A DNA stretch of 64,000 nucleotides, from positions 372,001 through 436,000 of the forward strand of contig NC_011683.1 in the NCBI RefSeq assembly GCF_000150955.2. Reading direction: 5' to 3'. How positions within the stretch are numbered: the first letter of the stretch is position 1; every line of letters begins with the position of its first letter. Below the pieces are notes generated by a model. The model did not search any database. It worked only from the letters and a program-made list of their open reading frames with translations, and was not told where the DNA came from. The position numbers and the translations under genes are program-made. The DNA comes from Phaeodactylum tricornutum CCAP 1055/1 (Eukaryota; Bacillariophyta; Bacillariophyceae; Surirellales; Neidiaceae). Below, piece after piece: positions 1 to 11,193 of the stretch.

Positions 1-219
1 TTTTCCGCCAGTCGTTGTCGATGACGTCGAACTTCCGAAAATTCTTCCAGAACTTTGGTAGGTCACCAATCGGAGGTCGTTCGCGTCCGTATCCGCATCC
101 GCACTCATAGTCAGCCCAAAGCCGAATCCACTTTGCTATCGTCACAGGCTCACAATTTTCCCATTCGTTGAGAGAGCGAAAATCCGACTACTCGTGCAAT
201 CGACAATATCTTCTGGACT
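1..219 (+). promoter_or_regulatory. 5' flank of glutamine synthetase
   Basis: No coding sequence is seen. It holds the 5' leader of the downstream gene and one TGACGT hexamer at 22-27. That hexamer is the core of the CO2/cAMP-responsive elements described for P. tricornutum promoters. A single copy of a hexamer is weak evidence for function here. Confidence 0.3.
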
Positions 220-1582
220 ATGAAATTAAACATTGCTGCTATTGCGCTATTTGCTGCATCGGCTTCGGCCTTTGCTCCTCGATTTGCGTCGCCTCGCTCC
301 CACGCTACCGTACTGTCCGCGGTCCTCGAAGAACGAACGGGGCAGTCTCAGCTCGACCCTGCCGTCATCGAGCGATACGCTGCGCTTCCCTACCCGGATG
401 ATACCGTTCTTGCCGAATATGTATGGGTCGATGCCGTGGGTAACACGCGCTCCAAGACACGCACGCTTCCTGCCAAGAAGGTACGAATTCAAAATATATC
501 TAGCGGAATTTAAAGAAATACACATCCGATTCTCGATATTTGAGTTTTCACGCTTTTGTGACTCCAATTCTGACATACGTCCTTATCACCAGGCTGCATC
601 TGTCGAGGCTCTTCCCAAGTGGAACTTTGATGGCTCTTCGACGGACCAGGCTCCCGGAGACGACTCGGAAGTTATTCTACGTCCTTGCCGTATCTTCAAA
701 GATCCTTTCCGACCTCGTAACGATGGTCTCGACAATGTTCTCGTCATGTGCGATTGCTACACACCGAACGGCGAAGCAATTCCCACGAACCACCGTGCCA
801 AGGCTATGGAATCTTTTGAATCCAGGGAAGACGAAGAGATCTGGTTCGGGCTCGAACAGGAATTTACGCTGTTCAACTTGGACAAGCGTACCCCTCTCGG
901 CTGGCCAGAAGGCGGCATGCCCAATCGCCCTCAAGGACCTTACTATTGTAGTGTTGGACCCGAAAATAACTTCGGACGTCACATTACGGAATCCATGTAC
1001 CGGGCTTGTCTCTACGCAGGCATCAACATTTCGGGAACGAATGGAGAAGTCATGCCCGGACAACAGGAATACCAGGTTGGACCCTGCGTGGGAATTGACG
1101 CAGGGGATCAGCTCATGATGAGCCGATACATTCTTCAGCGTGTCTGCGAGGATTTCCAGGTATATTGTACACTCCATCCCAAGCCCATCGTTGACGGTGA
1201 CTGGAACGGCGCCGGCATGCACACCAATGTTTCTACTAAATCCATGCGCGAGGAAGGTGGCCTTGAAGTTATCAAAAAGGCGATTTACAAGTTGGGGGCC
1301 AAGCACCTTGAGCACATCGCTGTGTACGGTGAAGGTAACGAACTTCGCCTGACAGGCAAGCACGAAACGGCCAGCATGGACAAGTTTTGCTACGGTGTTG
1401 CCAACCGTGGAGCGTCCATTCGAATTGGTCGCGACACCGAAGCCGAGGGGAAGGGATACTTCGAGGATCGTCGTCCGTCATCTAACGCCGATCCTTACAT
1501 TGTTACGGGAAAGATCATGAATACAATTATGGAAGATGTGGAAGTCCCCGATATTGCTCCAATGGACAAGGCCGTGGCCTAA
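220..1582 (+). CDS. GLNA: plastid glutamine synthetase, type II
   Basis: Two exons (220-480 and 593-1582, phase-0 intron of 112 nt with GT-AG ends) give 416 residues. The enzyme joins ammonium to glutamate using ATP, the entry step of the GS-GOGAT cycle. The N-terminus is a signal peptide ending in ASAFAP followed by a Ser/Arg-rich stretch, the diatom signature for import into the complex plastid. In diatoms the type II enzyme is the plastid form. The body carries the GS hallmarks: NFDGSST in the beta-grasp domain, EQEFTLF with a metal-binding Glu, [10 protein letters not shown] in the ATP site, and [10 protein letters not shown] with the catalytic Arg. The length suits a eukaryotic GSII plus leader. 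The ATG at 220 is the only start that gives the leader. Confidence 0.95.
481..592 (+). other. intron in glutamine synthetase gene
   Basis: A 112-nt intron starts GTACGA and ends CACCAG. Removing it joins the leader exon to the conserved catalytic exon without changing frame. Confidence 0.9.
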
Positions 1583-2202
1583 GCACAAAGATTTGGTGAT
1601 TTTGATCTGTGTTTTTTTTCCCACTATTTTTGGTCTCACGAATCGCTTGCACACGTAGTAGTACACTTCACAAAAGCCACCTTCCATTAAGAAAAACATA
1701 ATTTTGCCACACGATAACGACATACATTTACCACTGCTACCCATGACAGGGGTGACTACAGCTGACAGTGAGGGACGAGAATCTGTCGAATCCAGGTCGC
1801 GTAGGGCAGTTGCAGAAAAAGCACAAAATCATAAAAGAAGAAACTTGGGTTACCACGGAAAAAATGCTTGTGCAGGGTGCGAACCAAAATTCAATGGCAA
1901 CAATAGATACAGAAATTGCGCCAGTGGCGAAGAAAGAATGCAATGCAACTGAAGCGTAACATCTGTGTCACATTCCAGCAAGGCAACGTCGTTTTGATTT
2001 ATCAGGGCATGATTCGCCGCCGGGAAAACATAGGACACAGAGAATGGAGATGAGGAAGTGTGTTCGTTGCGTGGAAATATACGAAGCGGCATCAGCATTG
2101 CTTTCGAATGATGGTAAAAGCACTTTATATGATCGTCACTGTTGCTATAATCTACATAGCATATTCGTACCTTTAAAAATACAAATAACGATAAAAAGTG
2201 TT
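1583..2202. other. convergent intergenic region, no gene seen
   Basis: This lies between the ends of the glutamine synthetase and radical-SAM-like genes and should contain both 3' UTRs. Only short unsupported reading frames occur. Confidence 0.6.
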
Positions 2203-2967
2203 CTACGGGAAGTATGACCGCCATCGAACATCCACACCAGCTAATCGTGTTGACAGCGCCTGTGTTTGTTCACGGTCAACTTCGGGCCGATCGATCGCCG
2301 TAAGTTCAACCTGAAGCCCAGCTTTTTGTGCGGCAATCACGAAATCACACAGCATTTGATGTGCCCTCGACGAGCATTCGGAAGGCAACTGCGGATTCAT
2401 CAGGTTATCGTACTGGTCTGCGTCGCTCGTCATGAGTGCGACGCTAACCGAGTCCACACCGCATTCCACTAAGTCCTTTGCTCTGGTTGACGAAAGCAAG
2501 CCGTTGGTCGAAAGCCGAACAGGTAGATCACACAGTTCTTGTACGTGCTGTACAAATTTAGATAATATGTTGAATCTCAGTGTGGGTTCTCCTTCTCCCG
2601 CAATCACTATGGATTCAAATTCGGAGAGGTTAATTTCCTGTATCTCCATCAGAAGTTCTTCTACTGTTGGGCGTCCCGATAAAAAGTCTGAAGGAAGCTC
2701 CACGACAAAAGCATCGTCAGATGGCTCCGGTAGCTTTTGTTTACGTTCTTGTGTTTCTAACCATATGCACCAGTGTTTCCATTGAGATGCGTTTCCTTCA
2801 GCATCCCGCACGCGACATAGGGCGACGACGACTTCCGGTGGGAGCAAGAAGTTGGGACCCCGGGTAAGCGGTAGAGTCCGACTATTGCATCGACTGGTGA
2901 GCGGAACGTACAAAGATTTGCCTATCCTATAGGTGAAGCAAGATGTCAGTGTCTTTGTCCACTTCAT
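2203..2967 (-). CDS. radical-SAM-like protein lacking two cluster cysteines
   Basis: 254 residues from the ATG at 2967. The layout matches small radical SAM proteins of the TatD-linked type: YRIGKSLYVPLTSRC at residues 13-27, PTVEELLMEI, then GEGEPTLR (the GGEP-like SAM-binding motif) and LSTNGLL. The CX3CX2C motif that should hold the 4Fe-4S cluster is instead CNSRTLPL at 27-34. Only the first Cys remains; the second and third positions are Thr31 and Leu34. The flanking residues are intact, so this looks like a real substitution rather than a splice error. If it works, it probably does not cleave SAM in the usual way. A short upstream exon cannot be excluded. It diverges from NMD3 across about 400 nt. 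Confidence 0.65.
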   Translation of the reverse strand: MKWTKTLTSCFTYRIGKSLYVPLTSRCNSRTLPLTRGPNFLLPPEVVVALCRVRDAEGNASQWKHWCIWLETQERKQKLPEPSDDAFVVELPSDFLSGRPTVEELLMEIQEINLSEFESIVIAGEGEPTLRFNILSKFVQHVQELCDLPVRLSTNGLLSSTRAKDLVECGVDSVSVALMTSDADQYDNLMNPQLPSECSSRAHQMLCDFVIAAQKAGLQVELTAIDRPEVDREQTQALSTRLAGVDVRWRSYFP

Positions 2968-3372
2968 CGTACAGCAACCCGCCCGCCGGTTTGCTGCTGT
3001 TGCGCATCCAACGAAGGATCACAATGTTGATGTACAGAAACGGCAAACCGAGGGGGCAGAATAATAGCGAGATGCCTTACAGATCCTCTCCCAAAATGGA
3101 ATTGTTCCTTCGCAGTCAAAGAAAATGTCGCTACCGACATCGAAACGACTGTGCTTACGAATCAACCACAGCGACTTTCCATTTCGTAAGTATAGGTATT
3201 TCTACGTTGATCGATTGACTTCTTCCCCATCGACAAGCTTTCCGGGTTTCTGGAATTCCGGTCGCTCCCTGGACAACAAAATCTGGAGTCGAATGGGTTG
3301 GTTGCATTATTTCGACGTGTGATCTGTCCACAAAACACGAACAAAGCAGTATCCCATATTATTCGTACCGAA
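2968..3372. promoter_or_regulatory. divergent promoter region, radical-SAM-like and NMD3
   Basis: About 400 nt lie between two divergent start codons. The NMD3 frame stays open upstream of its ATG to about 3298, but without an in-frame ATG. No clear TATA box or repeat was noticed. Confidence 0.4.
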
Positions 3373-4962
3373 ATGCAGGCTGTGGCTCCTCTGACTGCTG
3401 TACAGATTCCGTGTTGCCTTTGTGGCGTGCTTACTGCGCCGAACGCAGCGAATCAGTGCGCTTCGTGTCTGGCACAGGAATTTGATCTGAAAGGCCGCTT
3501 GCAGCGGGGTCCATCGGGGGCACCATTTGCGACAACTTACCAGTGCCGGGAATGCCGTCGGTTCCGACGGACTGAAAAGCACCACGAACACGCCGGACCA
3601 GAATCCCCGGAGCTACTAGCGATTTGCTTAAAAGCAATTCCGGCGCTCCAATCGACGGCTGAACCCCGCTTACATTTGATCGATGCTGGTTGGGTATGGA
3701 CGGAACCACATTCCATGCGGTGGAAGGTACGATTGACGGTGAGGACCGAAATTCAGGCCGTGACGGTCCAACAACGTGTAGTCGTTGAACTCCACAATGC
3801 CTTTCGGCAGTGCAATGATTGCAATCGTGAGTTCACCAATCGTACCTGGCAAGCGCTCGTCCAGCTGCGTCAAAAACGCTCAGACGATGCGCCCAAGAAG
3901 GGACTGACGGCCTTGGAAATGGCGCTGGCGAAGAATAAGGAAATTCGAAAGCATGTACTCAAGATCGATGCCGTACGGAATGGTTTTGATTTCTACTTTC
4001 TGTCGCTGTCCTACGCCCAAGCGTTCAGCGCTTACCTACAACGAGTTGGTCCGATGCGCGTCAAGACCAGTAAGAAGCTCGTTTCACAAGATTTTACGAA
4101 CAACACAGCGAATATGAAGTACACGGTAGTTTGTGATTTGGTACCATTTTGCAAAGACGACTTGGTTTTGATTAAGAAGGGCGCTAAAGGAAAATTGTCG
4201 GGACGCTTAGCACTCGTGACGAAGGTGTCGAGTGTCGTACATTTGATGGATTCATCTCCGAAACGGGAAGCGTTGCTCGATAGTCAAATGGAGCTGTCGC
4301 CAGACGCGTATTACAAACAAGAGAAGCTGTACACAATTCTACAAGCGTCGAACCGAACTATCCCATTTGTGGTTTTAGATGTTGACTTGTGTCAGCACGA
4401 TGGGGGCGCAATGGATGAAAGTGGCCAGCCACTATATGCTGGAGTAGAAAATAGCGTGGAGAAGTACTGTTTGGCCGATGTTCAGGTTGCTCGTCAGTCG
4501 GATTTTGGGGTCAATGATGAAGTTTTCAATTGTGTCACGCATCTAGGCCATTTGATCAGACCAGGTGATGTCGTCATGGGATACGATTTAGTTGCAACGG
4601 TGGGTGGTGACTGGGAGGTCGAAGAGTCCCTCCACAACAGTTTTGTACTGCCGGATGTTGTTTTAGTCAAAAAGATCGTGGGGTCGTTGCAACCGTCCGC
4701 AACCGAGCTCAAGGCTGGAACCACGAAAAAGCGTGAACGTCGTCATCGGAGAAAAGAGGGCAAGAAATCACGCGAGCTTGAAGAGAGTGCAGCGCGCATG
4801 GGATTCTTACATGATTACCATGGAGACGAAAATGAGTTTGAAACCAAGTCGGGAATGGACCCGGCATTGGCTGCCGAGCTCCATGAGCTGGAAAAGGAAT
4901 TTGCGGCACTCGATCGGCCTAGTTCCGAGCGTCTTGACCTTGAACGACAAGATTTAGAATGA
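3373..4962 (+). CDS. NMD3: NMD3, nuclear export adaptor of the 60S ribosomal subunit
   Basis: A single exon of 529 residues from the first in-frame ATG at 3373. NMD3 binds the late pre-60S particle and recruits the exportin CRM1, then leaves in the cytoplasm. The N-terminal zinc-binding region shows the expected paired cysteines: C14/C17, C29/C32, C58/C61 and, further on, C147/C150 (QCNDC). The conserved core continues with WQALVQLRQK and GFDFYFLS. Beta-rich SH3/OB-like segments follow at about 240-420. The C-terminal 60 residues are Lys/Arg-rich (KKRERRHRRKEGKKS) and then acidic, which fits the shuttling signals of the family. Length agrees with the yeast and human proteins. Confidence 0.93.
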   Translation: MQAVAPLTAVQIPCCLCGVLTAPNAANQCASCLAQEFDLKGRLQRGPSGAPFATTYQCRECRRFRRTEKHHEHAGPESPELLAICLKAIPALQSTAEPRLHLIDAGWVWTEPHSMRWKVRLTVRTEIQAVTVQQRVVVELHNAFRQCNDCNREFTNRTWQALVQLRQKRSDDAPKKGLTALEMALAKNKEIRKHVLKIDAVRNGFDFYFLSLSYAQAFSAYLQRVGPMRVKTSKKLVSQDFTNNTANMKYTVVCDLVPFCKDDLVLIKKGAKGKLSGRLALVTKVSSVVHLMDSSPKREALLDSQMELSPDAYYKQEKLYTILQASNRTIPFVVLDVDLCQHDGGAMDESGQPLYAGVENSVEKYCLADVQVARQSDFGVNDEVFNCVTHLGHLIRPGDVVMGYDLVATVGGDWEVEESLHNSFVLPDVVLVKKIVGSLQPSATELKAGTTKKRERRHRRKEGKKSRELEESAARMGFLHDYHGDENEFETKSGMDPALAAELHELEKEFAALDRPSSERLDLERQDLE

Positions 4963-5275
4963 GCCTACGATTCAAATATGACGGAGGGCAATTAACCTTT
5001 TCATCAATAGCAAACGCCATCCTGCCCGATCTAGACATATTAGCAGCAGGTGTGACAGCTCATTTGCTTCCTCTTTACAAGCTTGTTTTTATTCACATGT
5101 AACTTTTCTTTCCGTTGAGACCATCGTCTTGCCCGGTGACTAACTGTAACTAGCTAGCTATGTTGATGCATCTGAATTGCCAATAGCATGGAGGTTAGGG
5201 TTCCGGGCTGCAGGCTACGTAAAATCACTTCTTCACGCACTATGGAGTATCAATCACATTTTGCCAATCCAACTT
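4963..5275 (+). other. gap between NMD3 and SKI3
   Basis: About 310 nt with no supported gene. The SKI3 frame is open upstream of its first ATG to about 5177. An ATG at 5188 in another frame reads only 39 codons. An unrecognised 5' exon of SKI3 could lie here. Confidence 0.4.
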
Positions 5276-8200
5276 ATGCAACGGACCATGTTGGCGTCGG
5301 CCCCTAAAGTGAAGGCCTACTTGGCTAGTCTGAAAGGAAGCGTTATAGATTCCGAAAAACCAGACTTTATACTCTGTTATACAGCGCTTCTCAAACTTGA
5401 ACTGCTTCATAGGGGAGTATTGCTCGACTCAACAAATGATCTATCCAAAACGCTGGACTCCGTGACGGTCACGGCCGGGAAAGCACTGCTAGACTCATCT
5501 ATCGCATCCATGCCGAAAACACTCTTATCGGGTATTTCGGCATTCGCTGGCAGAATAGCTGAAAATGTGAATACTGCTGTGATGGATTCAGGGACATATT
5601 TAAATGAGTTATCTGAGCTGGACGGGGAACGTAGTCAATCCGCACGCCAACGTTGTCGCGATGTGGGCGATAAACGACTTTACGCAATCTTACTCATCGC
5701 TAGCGAGAGAAAGCTACTAACGAATGTCCAACTCTCTGAGCGATTATTGTTTCTCGCAGAAGGTTACTACTATCATGCCGCAAGTTTGCAACCAGATGCT
5801 CCTATTATGTGGAAAAGGGCCTGGGATACCATCGTTGAAAGACAAAAGATTAATGGCAAGAATGATGAAAACTCCTGGGAGGCGACATTTTCACTTCAAA
5901 ATCTACGCCGTATCGCCTCATACAAAGGGAACGGTAAGCGCGCGGCAGAATTGGGTTTAGCTCTCGTGCAGAGTCTCCTCAATTCTGTTGACTGTACCGA
6001 AAGCAACGTATCTCTCAAGGGCCTTCTCGAATCATTTGTGCAGCCTTATCGGGAACTGGAACCAATGAAACGCAAGTATGCAAACAAGATGGCTGCTGAT
6101 ACTGTAGAGTCCATATCTGAGGAAAGTCTATCAGAACTGGACCTTTTTCTTCTAAAACAACTGTCTCTAAGGGTTTGCTTGTCTGGCGAAGATTGGGCAA
6201 TTGAACAAATAGCAGAGGACGAAATCAAGCAACGAGAGAATCGTAAACCCCTTGAAGCAGTAATCAAACCCTTATCTTTGGAAGCTGTACGTGGCCTTGT
6301 AAGAAAGGATTATTTGGCGAACCAAGATTCTTTCTCTGAGAAGATGGATAAGTTTGCAAATGCTCTACGCGACGCTGTCTTACTGAATTTTGCAGATTCT
6401 AAAGCACGCATTAATGGCTGTATTGACCTATTGAAGTATTTGTCGCGGATGAAGGACAAGTACCAGGCTAGAGCTTATACATTGGCATTAGGCTCGACAG
6501 AACGATGTGTTACATTGGAAGATATCGCGAACTTCGTTAAGCCTATCTTGTACGCCTTGCGAGAACGAGCCGCTTGGAGTGGAATCGATGAGAGTGCGGA
6601 AGAAAGGATACATAGGTTAGAGAAATGCTTCAATGATGTGTCCGTAGAAGAATTGGGATATATCGAGGCATGCGCTTTGATAGTCCCATTTTTAGAATGG
6701 AAATTTTCTTGCTCAGATTCTGTTGTGATGCTATTTGACATGGAATCTCATTGCTTTGTTCAAGAACTTCTTTGGATGCTTCGTAGAAAATGGAAGGCTG
6801 TCGCCGAACATTCCCAGACGACTGCTACAGTGAAGAATCAAGTAGATAAAACGGATCGACGCATTCAAAAGATCGACTTGGCACTTTTGTCGACGATGGC
6901 TCTCCTCGCTCTGGGGTTGCCTTCAGGTTCCACCTCTGATGTTCGACGTGTGACGGATGCGGCAATCTCTTTTTCAATCAAAGATGTCAGCCAATATTCA
7001 AGTGAGAGTGGTGGTCCGTTTCTCTCTTTCCTTGTCGCCTGGAATGGTCTATCTCGATCGCCCTGGCAATTTTGCGGAGTTGCCGAAGCTCGCCGAATAC
7101 TAGTCGGTGCAAGAGCGTGCTTACTGAAGTCGGCAAGAGCTTGCGGTCAAACATTCTTGTCGGTTGGTTCACTGCTCCTTGACATCGCCAAGGCAGATGC
7201 GGAAATGCTGTCTATTGGAGGAGGGTTGACTCATGAAGTGCCACTCCTTTACAGAGCCGTAATGACGGCAGCAAAGGACACTGGGAGAATGGCGGACAAC
7301 TTAGAACTTATACTGCAATCACATATTTTCTCGGGTTGGGGGAGGTTACTTATCAGAGAACCAGCCCTGCAGTTTGAGGCAGTCAATGCGCAAGAGAATG
7401 TAGTAGACGTATTGAAAGGGTACTTGATTGCTTTGCAAAGAATGGACTGTGAAGGCTCTTTTTACTTGTGGCGCTCTCCAAGCGCAGTGAGGAACGCGGC
7501 CTGCTATCAAATTGCGGCTGCGAGGCAGAGAATTGCTGATCTGCTGCTTCACAAGGGTGAGCTAGAGGAGGCGCAGTTTTTTCTTCAAGACGCGGTAAAC
7601 GATGCGCCTGAAGATCAAAATGCATGCTTTTCTTTGGGTGTTTTTCAACTTCGACTGATGTGTTGTGAACAATCGCGATTGCCTGTCGATGAAAAAGCGG
7701 CACAGATGCACCTTCTACGAGCTGCCAAACTAGATTCGAGTCGTCCCGATCCCTTCGCCTTGCTAGGATATTGGTATGAAGAGTCGAACGATTACAAACG
7801 GGCTGCTGGATGCTATTCGAAGGCTTTGCTTCTTGACCCTTCGCATCCAGTAGCTGGTCGTGGTTTATTAAGACTGAAAGCTGGAAACCTACTGGGTGTG
7901 CTTGAGAAGGCAATTGATAGGGGCTCCACGCTCAGCGGATGGGCATGGTTGGCGCTTGCGACCCACAAAGCCAACGTATTGGGCGACGACGAGCTTGCCG
8001 TAGTGTCTCTCGTGAATGCTCTGCGTTGCCGCGACATTCTGAACCCTGAATCTGAGCCTCTTGCTTTCTGCTATTATGACCCATTAGGCCCACGTGACTC
8101 TAGCTGCAGCGATCACGCTACGGCTTTGTGCGCTTTAGGTTCTAGCTACGAGCGCCTTGGTCGCTATACTGCCGCGCTTCGGTCATTTCATTCTGCTATT

Positions 8201-9995
8201 GACGAATCGTCTCTACACGTCACCACAGCATCTCTCATTTCGTGTGCGCAAGGTAAGCTGGGAACCTATAGTATAGGCCGAATTTCTCCAAATTTCATGG
8301 CTTAAAAAGTGTCTTCCTATGTTTGTAGTCGAGATTAAACTTGGGTTATTTGAAGACGCCGCAGAACGACTGACAACAGTCGTATCTACGGAGAACAAGG
8401 ACGAGCGACTTGTTGCTGCGCAAAACCTTGGTATAGCTCTGCATGCACTTGCCCAACGGGATCTCCATGATGGAAAGGCTGGTGCAGCTCTTTCGCATAT
8501 TGTCCGAGGCATAGAGTTCTTGCAGTCACAATTGGAATCTCATGTCTGTCTACAAAAACTGATCGGGGATCTTTACACCTATGCGGCTGTGTTGCCTCCC
8601 GACCTATTTGAATCGACCTTCAGCAACAGCTCATCGATTAGCCCCAATGGTCAGTTGAGCCCGCATTATCAATTTATTGCCGCTGGAGAAGAATTTTACA
8701 ATATTGCAATATCAAACGCCACGGACCTTTTCAAAGAAGGCGATGAATTGAAGCATTTGCAGGCCAGCCTGATAAGTGACCTTGGTTGTAATATTCTTCT
8801 CCAGGCTCAATCATGCTTTTCAGCCCATGTACACGGCGTTACATCTCCTTCAAGAAAGGAGGTCTTACTCACCTCTGCAGCGACTAAGTTTAAAAGTGCT
8901 CTGGAAATTGACCCTCTACATTCTCCAGCTTGGTGTGGACTTGGATGTGCGTTAGCCGTAAGCGATCCCCTTCTTGCACAGCACGCCTTTTCACGTGCAA
9001 TCGAACTGGACAAGGTCAGTCCCGATGCGTACGCGAACCTCGGTTTCTTGTACACATCTAATGCCAGATTAGCCGCGAGCGCCGGGGTCTCTGATGCGTT
9101 GACCGAAGTAGCAGACACACCCATGATGTGGATCAACCGAGCTATAGTTCTTGAGTACCAGGCTCGGCAATCTCACCAGCAAGAGGAAGAACAACAATAC
9201 CGTGGCTATATTCGGGAAGCTTCAAATGCTTACCTTGCGTCAATGCAAGTAGTGAAGCGGCCTGCTGCTGTCCTTGGTATGTCTCTGTTGTCCCGTATCG
9301 ACTGGGGGAATCCCGAGGCACCATACGCCCAGCGCGAAAGCTCCTATTACCTCGATGAGTATTTGGCCTCCGTTGGTCCAGCCGACTTGCCTGCTAAAAT
9401 ACTACAAAGAGTGGCCTTTTTGGAGAAGTCAGCTTCGAGCCATCGAAGCACTTCTCCAGCTGAGCTATCGGCGATGATCTCCGGTGTTACAGATGCCACC
9501 AGCGATCTCAAGGCAATTGGTATAGGTAGTGAAGCCGGACAAGGTCTTGACCTGGATTTGATCAGCGGAATAGGAGCAGACGTGGCGACTGAACATTCAG
9601 AAGAAGGCACAGCCTGTGAATTGTCGTTGCCTATACCAATTGGTCGTCGCCTGATGCTGACACCACGGGATGGCTCCGTGTGGTTGGAACTTTCCAAAGA
9701 GTTGGTGTTTGCTTTGAGTAACGACTCACCAGACTGCTCCTTTGATGCTGCCCGATCTGCTGCCGTGCAGTCACTCAACATTCTGATGAGAAGCGTGTTC
9801 CACACTTCCTATGTCATGAGCAAACCAGCAAAGTACAAGGCTGCCGACGTTTCGGACGCTCTGTCCCTTGCCCACGTACTGAAGAATAAGGCTCAGAACG
9901 AGTGGTATTCATCAAGCGGTCACGACTTTGATCTTCAGCGAGCACTCATTTTATGCCCCACCAACAAAGTTGCCAGAGCAGCGCTGACCAATTAG
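5276..9995 (+). CDS. SKI3: SKI3/TTC37-like TPR subunit of the Ski complex
   Basis: Two exons (5276-8252 and 8329-9995; 76-nt phase-1 intron) give about 1547 residues. Ski3 is the TPR scaffold of the Ski complex, which feeds mRNA to the cytoplasmic exosome. TPR-like helical pairs are clear from about residue 740: FALLGYWYEESNDYKRAAGC followed by YSKALLLDPSH; later SGWAWLALATHKAN; and across the splice LGSSYERLGRYTAALRSF. The segment QRDLHDGKAGAALSHIV just after the intron corresponds to the DYLDGKA block I recall from human TTC37. TPRs resume at LEIDPLHSPAWCGLGCALAV. The N-terminal half is alpha-helical but poorly conserved. The start is uncertain (5276 or 5288, or an upstream exon). Confidence 0.8.
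8253..8328 (+). other. intron in SKI3
   Basis: A 76-nt intron, GTAAGC to TTTGTAG. Joining the exons restores a continuous TPR region across a Gln-Val codon pair (phase 1). Confidence 0.85.
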
Positions 9996-10393
9996 CATCT
10001 TCAAATCAGTGGACATGGCTATTTTAGCTACAGCTTCCCTTTGGCTCCGAAGGAATGGGTTTGGATCTCTTTGCTCCAGGGTCGGGTAATTAATCTTCCT
10101 ATGAACCACTGCCAAAAGCGGTATGCGTGGCGTAGTGTGTTTTTTCTATTGCAGGTAGCAACGGCAAGTAAGAAGAGACTCAAAGTGTTTGACATGGTGA
10201 ACCCATGTTGCTAGTCTTGCATATTGGCGTCGGTAACATGATTAATGTTGGTCGAAATTTATGGGAGTCAACAAGAGCAGTAACATTAACTACGGTGACG
10301 GGGACCTCATTCCAAACTTGTTGTACAGTAAATTTTTCGATTTTTAGGCCTTTTCTCCAACTTCTGCTCCAGGAGGATAATAATCAATCACGG
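9996..10393. other. convergent intergenic region, no gene seen
   Basis: The 3' flanks of SKI3 and of the small plastid protein gene. Nothing else is recognisable. Confidence 0.6.
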
Positions 10394-10831
10394 CTACATC
10401 TTGGCTAGAAATGACAGGGGCCCTTCAGTTGGGAGGAAATGAAAGGCATCGTTTAACAAAAGAATTGGTGGGAAGCCAAAAAGAATGTACCCCCACCAGT
10501 TCATTTCAAAGGGATTGGTGTTCGCCCGCATCGCCGGGTCTACCCACTTGACCTCCTTGATTTCTCCCGTGTTCATGTCCTTGACAATATTCTTGGGTAA
10601 ATCAACCTTTGTTTCCAACGAGGTCGGAACCGTATTGGCGTCTTGCGGAGACGATGTTTCACTCAATGGAGGCGTGGTTGTCGTCAAGGACGTCTTGTCG
10701 TTCTCAGCGTTGAACATGTGCAGGTTATCGATAGTCGTCCTCTTCATGCCGAATGGCTGTGGCGCAAATGCAGATGAGACAGCCAAAAGCGCAAAGACGC
10801 AGAAAACACGGTTGTACATGGTAACCAGCAT
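10394..10831 (-). CDS. small plastid-targeted protein with one membrane helix
   Basis: 145 residues from the ATG at 10831, or 141 from the ATG at 10819. The second start gives the cleaner leader, MYNRVFCVFALLAVSSAFAP, a signal peptide with the diatom plastid motif SSAFAP. A low-complexity Thr/Ser/Pro linker (about 45-75) follows. The C-terminal part holds GEIKEVKWVDPAMRANTNPF and one hydrophobic helix (WWGYILFGFPPILLL), then a short tail. I do not recognise the family. A one-helix plastid protein of this size could be a small thylakoid or photosystem-associated subunit, but that is inference only. No intron is seen. Confidence 0.7.
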   Translation of the reverse strand: MLVTMYNRVFCVFALLAVSSAFAPQPFGMKRTTIDNLHMFNAENDKTSLTTTTPPLSETSSPQDANTVPTSLETKVDLPKNIVKDMNTGEIKEVKWVDPAMRANTNPFEMNWWGYILFGFPPILLLNDAFHFLPTEGPLSFLAKM

Positions 10832-11193
10832 ATGCAGCAATGGTGACAAGCACTCTAAGGAGAGGATGAATTGATTTGTGTTGATGGTGATACTGGGAAT
10901 GAAAGACGAGCGGTCGGATCTTGAAGTTGAAGTCGAAGTCTCGGTCGACGCAAGTCATAGAGAAAGTGAGTCCCGCCAGATTCCTTTCTCATTAGCCAGT
11001 ATTGGTAGATCGTGTGAAATATGCGCTCGTCTAATACATTACTGCTAGCGAGCATAATAAAAACTCATGCGCCGTAAATGGAAAGTCGGAAGTCCAATCA
11101 CGGAGAGGCCAGGGGTCCTTGACCGGAATACGACGAACGAATAAAATGTGGGACTATGAGTGAAAAGGTACCATTCATTCTGAGAAGTAAACC
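10832..11193. promoter_or_regulatory. divergent promoter region
   Basis: About 360 nt between the divergent plastid-protein and proteasome-subunit genes. No defined element is claimed. Confidence 0.4.

Noticed and set aside
677-1363. Long minus-strand frame opposite glutamine synthetase
   Set aside because: A shadow of a highly conserved coding exon; no recognisable domain.
3298-3372. N-terminal extension of NMD3 from an upstream TTG
   Set aside because: Non-ATG start; the family aligns from just after the ATG at 3373.
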